Positions 1 through 12,400 of a stretch of 64,000 nt of DNA are shown here, piece by piece. The stretch lies in contig CM055101.1 of assembly GCA_029204225.1 (NCBI GenBank), positions 60,023,521 to 60,087,520 of the forward strand, given 5' to 3'. The position numbers and the translations under genes were made by a program. Numbering within the stretch: position 1 is the first letter of the stretch; the number at the start of each line of letters is the position of its first letter. The notes beneath the pieces are model-generated. The model made no database searches. It was not told where the DNA came from and worked only from the letters and a program-made list of their open reading frames with translations. The stretch comes from Diphasiastrum complanatum (taxonomy: Eukaryota; Streptophyta; Lycopodiopsida; Lycopodiales; Lycopodiaceae).

Positions 1-870
1 TTCTAGAATCTTCCTGCTTAGAAACCAAATATTGCAAAGCCGCAGAAGAAGTGAGGAGAGTGCACAAGACTATGTGCTTAGAATCAAGTCTCTAAATAGG
101 GAGTTGGCTTCCATTGGAGAGAAGATTCATGATGGAGAGCTTGTCCAAATCGTCAATGGTCTAGGAGGTACTTTCACAAATTTGGTCCAAAGTTTTGCCA
201 TCCAAGACACTTTGCCAACTATAAGAAAACTTCACAGTAGTGTATTAGTGGCTGAAGAGTGTAGGATGCTCCACACCAAGGCAAGAATGAGTTCATTGTC
301 TTTATAGGATGGAGATGAGAAAGCCAATTTCTCATTCAAGGGCAAAAGTAAGACCAATGGAAGAAGAAACGTCTGAAGGAGGCAAAGAAGAGGATGAAGC
401 ATCAAGCTCAAAGGTCAAGAAGGACAAGTCAAATCAAAAATGCTTTTTTTGTGGAAAGAAGAGGCATTATGCATCCGAATGCTACAAGAGGCTAAGAGTA
501 CAAGAGGAGGAGGACACACAAGAAAACCTTGCATATGAGGAGGAGGAAGATGAAGTAGATGTATTCTTGATGGCATCTACATCCTCACGCACAAGCAATA
601 GCAATTTAAGAGATACTTGGTGGCTTGATAGTGGGGCTAGCTTCTACATGACTTATGAAAATGACTTTTTCTCAACCTTACAATCATTCAATGATGCTAA
701 AAAATTTGTCTTTACTGCAAGTGATGAAGAATGTAGGATAGATGGTGTTGGTACCATCTCTTTGTATCTAGAATCCTCAATAAGTATGGATCTAAAAAAT
801 GTCCTTTTTTGTACCATCAATCACCAAGAATATGCTAAGTGTTGGTCAACTTTTGGAAAGTGGTTTTGAT
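1..870 (+). pseudogene. Copia gag-protease fragment (copy 1)
   Basis: This is the gag polyprotein and start of the aspartic protease of a Ty1/Copia retrotransposon. The first reading frame (32-307) has the helical gag character of the UBN2/retrotran_gag_2 family. A frameshift near 305 leads to a second frame with a CX2CX4HX4C zinc knuckle at about 463-505 (CFFCGKKRHYASEC). The protease signature WWLDSGAS follows at about 620. The canonical active site is DSGA, so the catalytic Asp is kept. The protein then shifts frame near 800 and continues as NVLFVPSITKNMLSVGQLL, typical of the Copia protease end. The 5' end lies outside the window. It is a degraded element, and family assignment is firm. 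Confidence 0.85.
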
Positions 871-1271
871 GTCCACTTCGGAAAGGGCAAGGGGAAGTCA
901 AAAGGAGCATTCAAGAAGAAGGCCGATGATCTCAAGGAGGATGGTGATGATCAACAATCATCTTCATCAACAATCAAAACCAAGAAAGACAAATCCAAGC
1001 TAAAGTGCTTTTTTTGTGGAAAGAAGAGGAGCTTTGCAGCTGAATGCTTCAAGAGAAGAGATGCACAAGGAATTCAAGCAAGCTCATCAATCAAGAAGGA
1101 GATGGCTTCTATGAGGAGAAGTCATTCATGGCATCCATGTGTACATCATCAAGTTTTATGGAGGAAGATCCTTGGTGTATTGATAATGGGGCAAGTTCTC
1201 ACATCACAAGACAAAAACATATTCAATTTCTAAGAAGTTTATTGTATGCTAATTTAGAGGGATTTTGGTGA
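871..1271 (+). pseudogene. Copia gag-protease fragment (copy 2)
   Basis: Directly after the protease end of copy 1 (FDVHF near 885) the reading frame changes to a lysine-rich gag tail. A second zinc knuckle follows at about 1009-1050 (CFFCGKKRSFAAEC), in which the conserved His is replaced by Ser. A second protease start, WCIDNGASSHIT, reads in another frame near 1172. The order gag-protease-gag-protease means two related Copia copies were joined by recombination or deletion. No integrase follows, and the coding signal stops near 1271. Confidence 0.8.
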
Positions 1272-2260
1272 CAATGCATGTGACATACCTAATCCAACCA
1301 CTAAGTGGATGTGATTCCTAGATTAGGGGCTTAGATGATAGGTTACATCTATTCCTAACTTAGGATAATACTAATGCCAAGATTTGAGGTTATTATATAT
1401 GGATTTGAAGATCATTTGTACATACACTTTTTGGAGATCAAGATTGATGTTTATTTTGGCAATTTTGCTCTTGCAAGTGGAATATATGCTTGACTAATGT
1501 GATGTTTTTTGGGTCTATTGAGTAGAAATGAACCTGGTAATAGTAATGTACTTTCCACATGTGTAAGAGGCCATGAGGGTTAGTAAATGCTAGTTTGATT
1601 GTGGTGTTCAAATCTGATAATTTTTTCAACGGGCTAGAAAGTATGATTGCATAAAACCTTTAATACGTAATTTTTTTTTGGGTTTGGGCATAAGGCCCAA
1701 GTTTCTGTCCCCATGCACAAGCATAGTTTTGAGCTTGGGTGGGCAACCACCATAGACCATGGGAGGATTAAACTCTACTAGTCGGAGGATTTTGACTAGC
1801 AAGAGTTTTGAGTTTAAGGTTCCAAACCACAACAATTTAAAAAATCTAGATGCCTTTAAAAAATGCAAGATGTTAAAGGGAAACTTGAGGGAACTTTCCA
1901 CAAACACTGCCAACATTGTGATATTGACGAAAAACTTGAGCATGTGAAGGGAACCCAACCAATTCAAAGCAAGCAAGCTCTTGATATGTGCCACCACCGA
2001 TGCTCCCACACCGATTTCAATTTCCTATGTGGTGATATGAACAAGAGTCTTATCAAAATGGGATGCAACATAAAGCACTCATTGAAAAGTGTGTGTAATT
2101 GGAGGAATGCCATAAAAATGTATTTATTAAGCACGGATTTTATCATGAGAACAAACTCTAATATTCATTTACTAAAAATAATAAGTTAGAAAAAACCTTA
2201 CGATCTGGAGGGTTCCTTGAACTTTCCTATTTTTTTTGACAATTCAAGTATTTGAAGAAG
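1272..2260. other. No supported gene
   Basis: AT-rich sequence with several overlapping short ORFs on both strands, none resembling a known family. It may be untranslated or LTR-derived retrotransposon remnant, but no paired repeat is visible to prove this. Confidence 0.5.
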
Positions 2261-2602
2261 ATTATTCTAGTTTTGGGCATTCAAATGCAAAAGAACAATG
2301 GTGGAGCCAATTCTATCTCACACTAATCTTACAACCCAAGTGATGAAAGTTTTGCATTGGCATTCACGTCTAAGTATAGGGGGAGGCCTCTATGCTTGGG
2401 AGTCCATATGCAAAAGGACAAGGAGAATGGGGAGGGATTTTGGCATTGGCATTGGCATGTAAGTCCATATGCAAAAGGACAAGGAGAATGGGGGGGAATT
2501 TGGGCATTGGCATTGGCATCAATTGGGTTGTAAGATTAGTGTGAGATAGCACTGGCTCCACCATTGTCCTTTTGCATATGAACGCCCGAAACCAGAATAA
2601 TG
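2261..2602. mobile_element. Foldback / MITE-like element
   Basis: The two ends are inverted copies of one another over about 85 bases: 2261-2345 reads the same as the reverse complement of 2516-2601, with a handful of mismatches. The shared core includes CAATGGTGGAGCCA and TATCTCACACTAATCTTACA. The interior has two 61-bp direct repeats (2400-2520). No protein is encoded. Long inverted ends around a short non-coding core are typical of foldback elements and MITEs. I cannot see a target-site duplication, so the exact ends and superfamily are open. Confidence 0.65.
2400..2520 (+). repeat. 61-bp tandem repeat inside the foldback
   Basis: Two tandem copies beginning GTCCATATGCAAAAGGACAA, differing at a few positions. 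The block CATATGCAAAAGGACAA also occurs in the inverted arms of the surrounding element, so the interior seems to have grown by duplicating arm sequence. Confidence 0.85.
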
Positions 2603-3178
2603 TCCGTTTTTCCTTCCCCGAACACAACAACCACAACAAGTATATTAAATCGGAGCTTGCTGCTCAAGAATGGTGATGGAGCGTGGACCTTACATTTCCG
2701 ATCTGCTGAAATTTACTGCATCTGCCTCTCGTGCCTTGGGGCCCCCCCACTGATTGCCAGTCCACTGAGCCCAACGCTACCCTAGAATCCAGCTCTCGCA
2801 TGTGCGCATATGCTAGCCCGATTGCTTCCTTGCACCCACCTTGAATCATCATGACGGACATAGACAGACACTCATCATCATCGCCATTGCTCTCAACCAC
2901 AACCGTCAGAACAGATTTTTTTTTTTCTGTTCTGTTGTTGATGATCAGAGCAGATTTTGGAGAGGAGAGAGAAAAGAGGAAATACGCTAAAAAATCTGAA
3001 GCTCAGGTGCAATGGGTACTAGTAATTTACACTAAAGACTATGAAGAACGTTAGGATGGGGACCCAAAAGTCCCATAGTGAAGTCCAATTTGGCTTTGGA
3101 TTTTGTGCCTTGGCACTAAAAGGATGATGGATGGTAGATACCAGCATATCCTCTTGGTGCTACCAGGACATTCCAAGA
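2603..3178. other. No supported gene; slightly GC-richer stretch
   Basis: Contains short ORFs on both strands (for example 2600-2785 plus), without recognisable domains. The stretch is somewhat GC-richer than its surroundings, which could mean a former exon or promoter, but I see no splice-consistent protein. Confidence 0.35.
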
Positions 3179-3340
3179 ATCTACCCTAACAACTTATCTA
3201 GTATTGGGCAATTATGGTTTCATGTCAAATTAATGTGAATCTACACTACCAACTTCCGTAGTATTGGGCAACTACCGTTTCATGTCAAATTGATGTGAAT
3301 CTACACTACCAACTTATCTAGTATTGGGCAATTATGGTTT
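3179..3340 (+). repeat. 60-bp tandem repeat, 2.7 copies
   Basis: Period is exactly 60 bases. Each copy has CTAC..TAACAACTTATCTAGTATTGGG-like sequence followed by a segment ending CATGTCAAATTAATGTGAAT. The third copy breaks off after ATTATGGTTT. The middle copy is the most diverged. Confidence 0.9.
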
Positions 3341-4438
<1,098 letters not shown>

Positions 4439-4930
4439 GGGGGGCAAAGACAACTCATGTGCGGTCCCCACTGCTTTAGAGAGAGAAAGGGTGGAGTGAG
4501 TCGTAGGTGGTCCCCAGGTAGAGAGAGATTGAATTAATTTGCCATTTTGGGTAACATTGATCATCCTTTACAAAAGTGAATGAATTTTCCAATGACATTT
4601 CCATTATGTCATCCTATCATAAAAATGGTTTGGCCTAACAACCTGACCATCTCTTATGGCAAGATTCTCCAATGAAAAGGTCAACGGACAACCATTACTC
4701 ATACATAAAATATTCTTTGAAGGGCGTAAAATGTTTTGCACATTCTAGTAAAAAAGTCTATACTAGCATAACAAGTTAAGCATTAGAAGAAAATGATAGC
4801 CATAATGTTTAAATGACCTTCAATTTCCAAGACTAGTCCATGAGCATGGTTCAAATCATTGTTGGGTAGGTATATGTGTGGGTGGTTGCCCGATGGGCCG
4901 AGTTGATGTAAAAATGCAATCATGAAATCC
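4439..4930. other. No supported gene
   Basis: AT-rich sequence with no recognisable protein, RNA or repeat structure. Confidence 0.4.
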
Positions 4931-5010
4931 CTTATATAAGAGATAGCTCTAATCACGTTGCAGATGCTCTTAGGCAGATTGGTGAACTGAATGAATTGTC
5001 TTTCACCTAG
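4931..5010 (+). pseudogene. Possible plant-type RNase H tail
   Basis: The frame at about 4941-5010 reads DSSNHVADALRQIGELNELS followed by a stop a few codons later. The string NHVADAL resembles the end of plant RNase H domains carried by non-LTR elements, where an R-E-x-N-x-V-A-D-x-L motif is typical. Upstream sequence in the same frame does not extend the match. The identification rests on one motif. Confidence 0.35.
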
Positions 5011-7240
5011 ATTTCTATGGATCTATATCTTTCGTTTGGTGGACAGATTGATGTTGTATGCTTTGCATGCCAGTGGAACATTGGTTTAGTGACTTTGAAA
5101 ATCAAATTGAACATCAATTCTTCAATTTTGATTGCCTTCTATACTATCAATAATTTTGTCATAATTTTTGACTTATGTAAAAGTTTAAAAAGGATATTCT
5201 TCTAAAAGTTCAAAATTTCAATTTTTGCCTTATCTATGAAATGAACTTAGATAACGATATCTTTATACATGGGTGTTCTACACATTGATCTTCCACACAT
5301 ACTTTTTTAAAAAAGAATAACTAAGTCTAAAGTCATGCATTGATAAGTTGTGTGGATATTCACTACATTTTTTCTTGTGGAAAATGAATGTAGTTGGAAA
5401 ATAAGTAGAGTTCTTTTATCTTACAGAGATGAATAAAAGAAAATTATTTTTTAAATTTTTTTCTTAAGTTTAAAAATAAGTCAATTCTTTTTTTTTTCTT
5501 TTGTAGGCTAGCATAGGTGTGCTAGCCTTTACAATTCCATAAAAAGTTTTTCATAATAAAAATAAACCTACCTTTAGAAGGTAGGAAATGGACCTATTTA
5601 AAATTTGACGGCTAGTGAAATTTTAACAATGTACCAAACCACAATCCTTATTTATAGAAAATCATGTAATGGCATGAAAATGTTTTACTCTCAAACTCAT
5701 AAAATATACTCTCAAAATGCCAAGGCCCCAACAACATCATACATGAGGCATCAACATCAACAAATAATCTCTTGAATGTTTTATGTTGGATAGACAATTG
5801 TTTTTGTTCAATTATGCTAAGTATAGAGGCCTTTGTAAACTGTGATAGATGATTGCAAAATCCAAAAAGGTAGTAGTATGTTTCTAGGTAAGAGATGAAT
5901 CACACATTGTGTTTTCACATAATATTTTGATTCTATTCTTCAAACTAGCCATGTCCAATATTCAACATTAAGTTAGATGATCATCATGAGCAAAGAAAAT
6001 TATAATCAACTAAACTAGAACTAAATATGGATGCAAAACCAATGCTACTTACTAGGCTTATATTCAACAAATCTTGATGTATGCTTCCTTGTGTGGAGAA
6101 CCTTATGATGGGCCACTCTACATATATACTTGAAACATGCAAAACACCGGGTGTAGTTCCACATCACTTGATTGAAAATGTACTAGAGGTTTTTTTGCTT
6201 TCTTTATAGTGTTTCTTTTACTTTGTATTCATTCAATATGTTTACCACTTTGCAATAATCAATACAATGTTTGCATTGTACAACATGTTTATCATGATGT
6301 ACAATGTACATAGAAGATTGAGATGGGTCCACCTCCTTCATTTCCACTCTATATGTAAATAAGCTTCATAACACAATTACCTCAACACTTTAGTAATACA
6401 AGGTTTCTGTTTTTTTTTTTAAACTTGGGTATGCTCTACCTCACACACATAATTATTAGCATGGGTCCCACCAATGGTTAGTCACTAAGGTGGCTTATTA
6501 AGTCATCACCTCTTAAGAAAAACCTCATTTGACCACTTGGATAGATAATCTTTCATGTTCCAAGCAAGAAACAAATTAAGTAATGATTTGTATTCTGCAT
6601 CATTATTTGTATTAGTTGATAGCTACTAGAAGTAGCATAAACTATGCTAACGCACATAAGGAAAAAGCATATGGGCATGCTTCCACCAATATTTTTTCTA
6701 CCCCCTACAAGAGTCTCATATGTAGCTATAATGGATACCCATTTTTAGCTTACTCCTCTCTGTTTTTCCCCTTAATGCTAACTATAGTTTAATGAACATA
6801 AAGTAGATAGGGTGGAGGAGAGAGAATTGTAACCTCATCTCTCTCGTCTGTCACATTGTCATATGTAGGACCATATGAGAGAGGAGTGAGGTGATGTGAC
6901 ATCTCTCTCCTCCTTCCCCTCTCCTTGCTCCTCTTTCTAGCATGACTTATCTTCTAGCTTGTGTCCCTCTTGGAAAATGACTTCCAATTGTGAGGAAGTA
7001 GGGTTGTAAAATATTTGGACAACAAATGTCTCCCCATGGTAGTACAAGATTGGGTATGATTCTTGAAGAACAACCCCTTAATAACTAACCATGAATAAAA
7101 CTTCTCATTATATTGATGCAACTTAATGGCTAATAGATAATCATGCAAACGAGATACACTCTTCATATTAAAATACCCTTGCTAGTTAGGCACATTAGAT
7201 AACATGGTTTAGTTGATGAGATTGGGAACAATGAGGAAGC
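5011..7240. other. Long non-coding stretch
   Basis: Very AT-rich, with T-rich runs near 5450-5500 and 6410. Short ORFs (5017-5205 plus, 6954-7166 minus) show no family resemblance. Probably decayed repeat or intergenic DNA. Confidence 0.45.
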
Positions 7241-7249
7241 TATCAAGCC

Positions 7250-7700
7250 CAAGGACTCCACAACAAATTGGAGTGGCCAAGAGAAAAACTTGAACCTTGT
7301 GTGAAGGAGCCAAAGCTACGAGGTTAAGTGCCAATCTTTCTAAATTGTTTTGGGGTGAAGCCTTTTCATGTGCAAATTATCTTTGCAATAGGTGGCCGAG
7401 TGCACCATTGAATGCTAAGACACCTTTTGAAGCTCTCTTTGGTAGGAGGCCGCGAGTGTCAAGTTCTTCAAAGTCTTTGGATGCACTTGTTATGTCAACA
7501 TTACACTTGATGATAGGACTAAGGAGGATCCTTCTTCAAAGAAGGGCATTTTTGTTGGATATGGTGAGGTCAACAAAGCATATAAAGTTTACATTCCTTC
7601 AACTAAGAAAGTGGTCATAAGTAGGTATGTCATTTTTTTTCTCTTGAAAAATCTGAAGATTATAGACTTTTTACAAGGTACAAAGCAACAACGAAATAAA
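7250..7700 (+). pseudogene. Copia integrase C-terminal fragment
   Basis: The reading frame from about 7297 gives the end of the Copia integrase core (LFWGEAFSCANYLCNRWPS, then TPFEALFGRRPRV). A frameshift near 7470 is followed by FKVFGCTCYVNITLDD and KKGIFVGYGEVNKAYKVY, the standard C-terminal integrase block. The segment ends near VISRYVIF and a short linker. The matching reverse transcriptase resumes at about 10290 in the same orientation, so the two are probably one element split by the LINE between them. The zinc-binding N-terminus and the DDE core upstream are missing. Confidence 0.85.
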
Positions 7701-7869
7701 AGAATTAAAGAAGCATGAGCTTGTCAACCTCTTTAAAGAGAAGTAGAGGGGAGATGTAAAAATCACCATTCCCAAATTCTCTACTATTCTTGTCCAACCA
7801 GATGTCCATAAAGTAATGATCCTAATACATTGCTAGAAAAATGCATAATCAAAAGTAATGTCATTCAGC

Positions 7870-10285
7870 AGAAGATTCAAATGACTAAATCTCTTAAACC
7901 TGACATGAAAGCGTGCAATAAAAAGATCATCACAATCTTCCAAAGTAGAGCATAGCAGTGAAAGAACAAATGAATCACATCCTCATCAAATATTTTACAT
8001 TTAGAGCAGAATTGTGACACATCCCCTCTATAATTGATATGTAAAGGCAGAGAGAGCTGAAGGATTCTCATAGAAAAGACTCTAAGCTTGCCAGTTTTGA
8101 TTTTAAGGTTATGACGAAACCTAGACTTCTAGAGATGGGCGGGGGCGAAAACTTTCCATTTCGATTTGTACTATGAGAAAGTGAAATTAGGTTCTTTGGT
8201 GGCAGAGAAAACAGAGAGTAGGAGATATTGCCTGCCTTGTCAAGGGCTTTGAAAAGCCATATATCATTGCAGACAGAAGAAGCACAAGTAGTCAAGGGGC
8301 CAAGGTCACCGAAAGTAAAGGCAAAGGAGAGGAAGTTAGTTTCACGAGAGGAGAGACCCAGGTCAGCTTTAAGATGGGAGAGACTGTTAGAGTAAATTGA
8401 GTTCATGATATGGTCCTAGTAGGTAACAAGGCCCTTACAGGTCAAATTATGACAAAGTCTGCTCTCGACCAAAGCTAGAGGTTTAGAGTTGATGGTGATA
8501 TGAGGTGAATCTCGAGTATAGACTTGAATAAAGGGGGAAGGGAAATCGAAAGCGGGAAGGAAGAATGAGTGAATTCAAGAAAGTAGGAATGAGGTTATTG
8601 ACATCCAAGGAAGGAAGAGGAGGAAGAACAACAGTCATCATGAGAATCCAGGGTTGAGGAGAAACGAAGTTGGCATGGATACGTCTATAAAGTAAGGTAA
8701 GGAAGATGATAGCAGGATCATGAAGACCGAAACCACCCAACATTTTGGGAGCCGTGCAAATATCCCAATTCAACAGGCTAGGTCTATTATTCCAAAGGAA
8801 TTTTCGAAAAGTCTTAGCAATAGACAAAGAGTAGGAAGGGGGAAGGAACCAAATAAAAAGAAAATGGGTGAAGTAGGAGGAGATGATATGCTTAAGAACA
8901 GTGAGCCTAGCAAAAAAGGATAAATCAGAAGAGTTCTAAGTTAAAATTTTGGATCTAATTATGTTAATAATCCAATTAAAGCAATCTCTGTTAGAAATCG
9001 AGGTGCCCAGAGGGAAGCCAAGATATCTAAAGATGTTACCACGAGGGAGGACGTTCAGACCTAAATTTTGACACCACTCAGGAGGAGCATCATAGGAGAG
9101 TACAACGACATCAGATTTTTGATAGTTGATCAGAGACGTAGAAAAGTCATAGAACTGATTAAGCTCAGCAAGGAGAAGGAAAGTAGAATGGTGGTGAAGC
9201 TCGATAATGCAAGCCAAATCGTCAGTGAAGAGTTGGGGGCCAAGTGGAACACCCTTGAAAAGATAAGGATGGAAGGAAGGGGAGACGTTGAGCTTGCGAA
9301 GATAACGGTTTTGTAGTGATAACAAAGAGGTAAGGAGAGAGAGGGCAACCTTGCTTACTGCCACACGGGATAGCAAAAGATGGGGACAAGACACCCTGAA
9401 ACAGAATGGAAGAAGAGGCAAAGGCAAACAGGACTCTAATGATCTTGATGATGTAATCAAGCAAGCCAAAAGAAGTGCAACAAACAAGAAGATAGGTCCA
9501 ACTAACATGGTCAAAGGCTTTATCAAAGTCAATTTTAAGTAGAAGAGCCGGATAGCTAAACCAAAGGGAGGAATAAATAGCGGACCAAACATTCAAGATA
9601 TTGTCAAAAAGGGATCTACCTTTGACAAAACCAGCCTGACTTTTGGAGAGATGAAGGGGAAGCAGTGGGGCGGGGAGGGCCAATGTTAGGGTCTTTGGAG
9701 GAGAGGGGGTTGGGCTAAATAAACGAGAGTAATGGTCTGATAAGGATAAGCAAATGGCTTTAGGATAGGAGAGAGGGGTATCGTTAATGATGAGTGCGAG
9801 TTCTCTCTTTTGTGTTGGGCTTTCAGTTTCCTAAAAAAGAAAGCAGAGGGAAGGTCAGCTTCTCTTAGGCAATTGAGGTGAGTTTTCTTTTGAAGGATCA
9901 TCGCTTTAGAGTGGTCTAAGATTTTCAATAAATTGGAAGCTTCAAGGAATTCATCGGTCTTGAAAGAAGGATTGGCTAGACGAGCTATGTCGAGGGAAAT
10001 GGAAGAGAGGGTTTGTTTGAGGGAAGCTTCAAGCTTAGAGGTAGAGGATCTTAATAGTCTGCCTTGCTTACAGGTGAAACATCGGGCACTCTCAATAATG
10101 TCATCTAAATTCTTGAGCGGGGAAATAATAGAACCCAAAGCAGATCGGAGACTTCTATTCCAAAAAAGGGAGTTGTTCATGATATAAACCGAATGTCATT
10201 TAAGGGGTTTGGCAGGGAAAAGATTCAGGTGAAGGGAAACAGGGAGGTGATCAGAGAGAGGAAAAGAGGGGGGGAGGGGGGAGTC
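7870..10285 (-). pseudogene. LINE (non-LTR) reverse transcriptase, 5'-truncated
   Basis: Read on the minus strand, the order of parts is that of an L1-type plant LINE. The endonuclease tail SDHLPVSLHL lies near 10210-10240. Next is the linker before the polymerase (about 9686-10180). The reverse transcriptase carries SQAGFVKGRSLFDNI and KIDFDKAFDHVSW (about 9500-9640) and KQGCPLSPYLF (about 9300). The catalytic box reads LFTDDLA instead of the usual FADDL (about 9240). The palm and thumb follow with FRYLGFPLG (about 9000), then FLWNN...PKMLGGFGLHDP (about 8700-8780). A zf-RVT cysteine-rich end (CSKCKIFDEDVIHLFFHC) lies near 7940-8000. ORF1 and most of the endonuclease are absent. Several frameshifts and stops make it inactive. 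The 3' boundary is uncertain (7640-7870). Confidence 0.88.
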
Positions 10286-10378
10286 GATGGTGGTGTTGTG
10301 GATGGATCTAACATTCTTGATGATGTTGATGGTTCTTTGGATGATGGTGATGGAGAGGCATCTACAAGTCAAAACCCA

Positions 10379-10443
10379 AGGAGGAAATCAATGCAAAGGC
10401 AAAAAATATCAAGGAGGAAATCAATGCAAAGTCAAAAACATCA
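10379..10443 (+). repeat. Tandem ~33-bp duplication in Copia linker
   Basis: AAGGAGGAAATCAATGCAAA occurs twice in a row with nearly identical following sequence, giving a repeated Arg-Arg-Lys-Ser-Met-Gln peptide in the linker before the reverse transcriptase. Confidence 0.85.
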
Positions 10444-11434
10444 AGGCTCACATATGATGAGAAGGGTAAGCAAATTGTTGAGGGTACAAATTTTGCTTTC
10501 CTAACTTCTTTTGATGAACCTACTTGTGTAGAGGAAGCAATAAAAAAGGAGGAGTGGGTCCAAGCAATGGATCTTGAGTATCATCCTCTTATGAAGAACA
10601 ACACTTGGAGGTTGGTGAAGCTTCCACAAGACAAGACGACAATTGGATGCAAATGGATCTTCAAGGTGAAGACAAACCAAGATGGATCTATCAATAAGTA
10701 CAAAGCAAGGTTGGTGGCAAAAGGATATGCTCAAGAGTATGGTATTGGCTATGATGAAACCTTTGCACTCGTGGCAAAGATAAGAATTCGAATCATCATT
10801 TCCCTTGCTACACTTTTGGTTGGGATCTATGGCAAATGTCATGTGCCCCAATCAAATAGCCATAGCAACAAAACTAAAGCTAAGATCAAGAACACAACAT
10901 AGCATTCATGTTGATAAAGCCATAAAATACAAAATACAAATAGAAATAGATGATATCAAGAGATCTCTCAAGAATGAGTTTGAGGTCCATGATCTTGGTT
11001 ATTTGCACTATATCTTAGGAATAGAAGTGAGCACGACTTCCAAAGTTACTTTTATTTTTCAAGAGAAGTATGCTAACTCTATTCTCAAAAGTTTTCATAT
11101 GCTGGATGAATGCAAATTTGTTTCTACACCTATGGAAGCAAATGCAAAGCTAACTATAAGAGGTAATGAAAGATCCTTTAAGGACATTAGTCTCTATAGA
11201 AAGCTAATAGGATCTCTTATATATCTAACCATCACAAGACCATATCTAAGCTATTGTGTTGGTAGATTAATTCAATTCATGCTTGATCCTAGTGAGTCTC
11301 AATGGAAGTTAGGAAAAAGAGTATTGAGATACATCTTGGGATCTAGAGATTTTGGCATCATATATGTTGGATTTACACCTACCCTTTATGGATTTTCAAA
11401 TTCGGACTTTTCAGTTTATCATATGGATAGGAAA

Positions 11435-11505
11435 TTTGTAAGAACCACCAAGTGAAGATCTATAGGAAGGACACCTGTAGATCTTCACTTGGTGGTTCTT
11501 ACAAA
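11435..11505. repeat. Perfect 28-bp hairpin insertion
   Basis: Bases 11435-11462 are exactly the reverse complement of 11478-11505, separated by a 15-base loop. The palindrome falls inside the Copia RNase H block: the normal reading DRK-(S)-ISAY(A)IF is interrupted after GATAGGAAA and resumes at TCCATAAGTGCATATGC. It therefore looks inserted or copied in place, rather than part of the original gene. Confidence 0.9.
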
Positions 11506-11957
11506 ATCCATAAGTGCATATGCTATTTTCATAGAGGATGAAGCTATCTCATGGATGTCAAAGAAGTCGCCCAACTATCTCATTATCTTCAACTGAGGCT
11601 GAGTACAAAGCATTGACTACAAGGACCAAGGAAATGCTTTGGATCAAAAGGATAAAATTGGATCTTCACTTGCTGGATTCTAAGAAGACCCTAATCATAT
11701 TTTTTGACAACCTTTCAGCTCAAATTTTGGCTAACAGCCTGATTTTTCATGCAAGGATCAACAGGTAGTACATTGAGGTTGCACATCACTTTGTGATGGA
11801 TCAAGTCTTGGCAAAGGAGGTGGAGCTTCAACATGTTTCTTCAAGGGAAAATGTGGTTGATATCTTCACAAAATCATCGGTAAAAGACTTATTCATTAAA
11901 CATAGATCACATCTTGGTTTATGTTCTAAATTTATGCTAAAACTAGTTGAAGAGGGA

Positions 11958-12400
11958 GTGTGAAAATTGTCAACAAATTTTCTACTTTACTAGTTAGTTT
12001 GAAAATTTGAGCCTAAATGAGGCCAAATATGCAAATAAAGTGTACATTCTCAGTTCACATGTATAAAACTAGTACACATGACCATTTTTGGGTCCAAGTC
12101 CATTGGTTACTTAGTCATTAAAAGTTCATAGAATTGTCTACAAATATTAGATTGGTTTTTGTGCATCTTCTATTGTGCCTAGATCTATGTTTAGGATCAG
12201 TTTGGATCTTAAATTTTGACATGATGGCCTTTGTGATAGGTAATATACTTGATTGTTTGAATGATAGAATTGCTCAAGTCTAACATTTGGGCGATCGATG
12301 GTCCAATTTAATCTTTGTAGCCCTATCTTACAAGCTCATGGTGTTCCAATGCTATCAGCTCCATCAAGCACCTATCATGATCAGACAACAAGAACAATGT
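11958..12400 (+). mobile_element. Probable Copia 3' LTR
   Basis: The tract GAAGAGGGAGTG (about 11948-11959) looks like a Copia polypurine tract at the end of pol, and the next bases begin TGAAAATTGTCAAC, a plausible LTR start. No second LTR copy is visible here, so the right edge is a guess. Confidence 0.45.

Larger units (their letters stand above)
10286..11957 (+). pseudogene. Copia reverse transcriptase-RNase H, deleted
   Basis: A linker rich in Asp and Ser (10290-10500) is followed by the N-terminal Copia RT (NNTWRLVKLPQDK, CKWIFKVK, YKARLVAKGYAQ; 10567-10800). The middle, including the AFLNG and YVDD blocks, is gone and replaced by about 100 unrecognised bases. The sequence resumes at FEVHDLGYLHYILGIEV (about 10975) and continues through the CKFVSTPME and RPYLSYCVG blocks. 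RNase H follows, with SSTEAEYKALT near 11590 and FDNLSAQ near 11710. The C-terminus, KDLFIKHRSHLGL, ends near 11950 just before a purine-rich tract. A small hairpin insertion interrupts it at 11435-11505. With its catalytic centre deleted this copy cannot be active. Confidence 0.88.

Noticed and set aside
2600-2785. Short plus-strand ORF starting MSVFPSPN as a host first exon
   Set aside because: Starts inside the foldback arm boundary and has no continuing exon or domain.
3179-3340. CRISPR array
   Set aside because: Three contiguous 60-base copies without unique spacers, in eukaryotic DNA; a simple tandem repeat. The same reasoning applies to 2400-2520 and 15057-16738.
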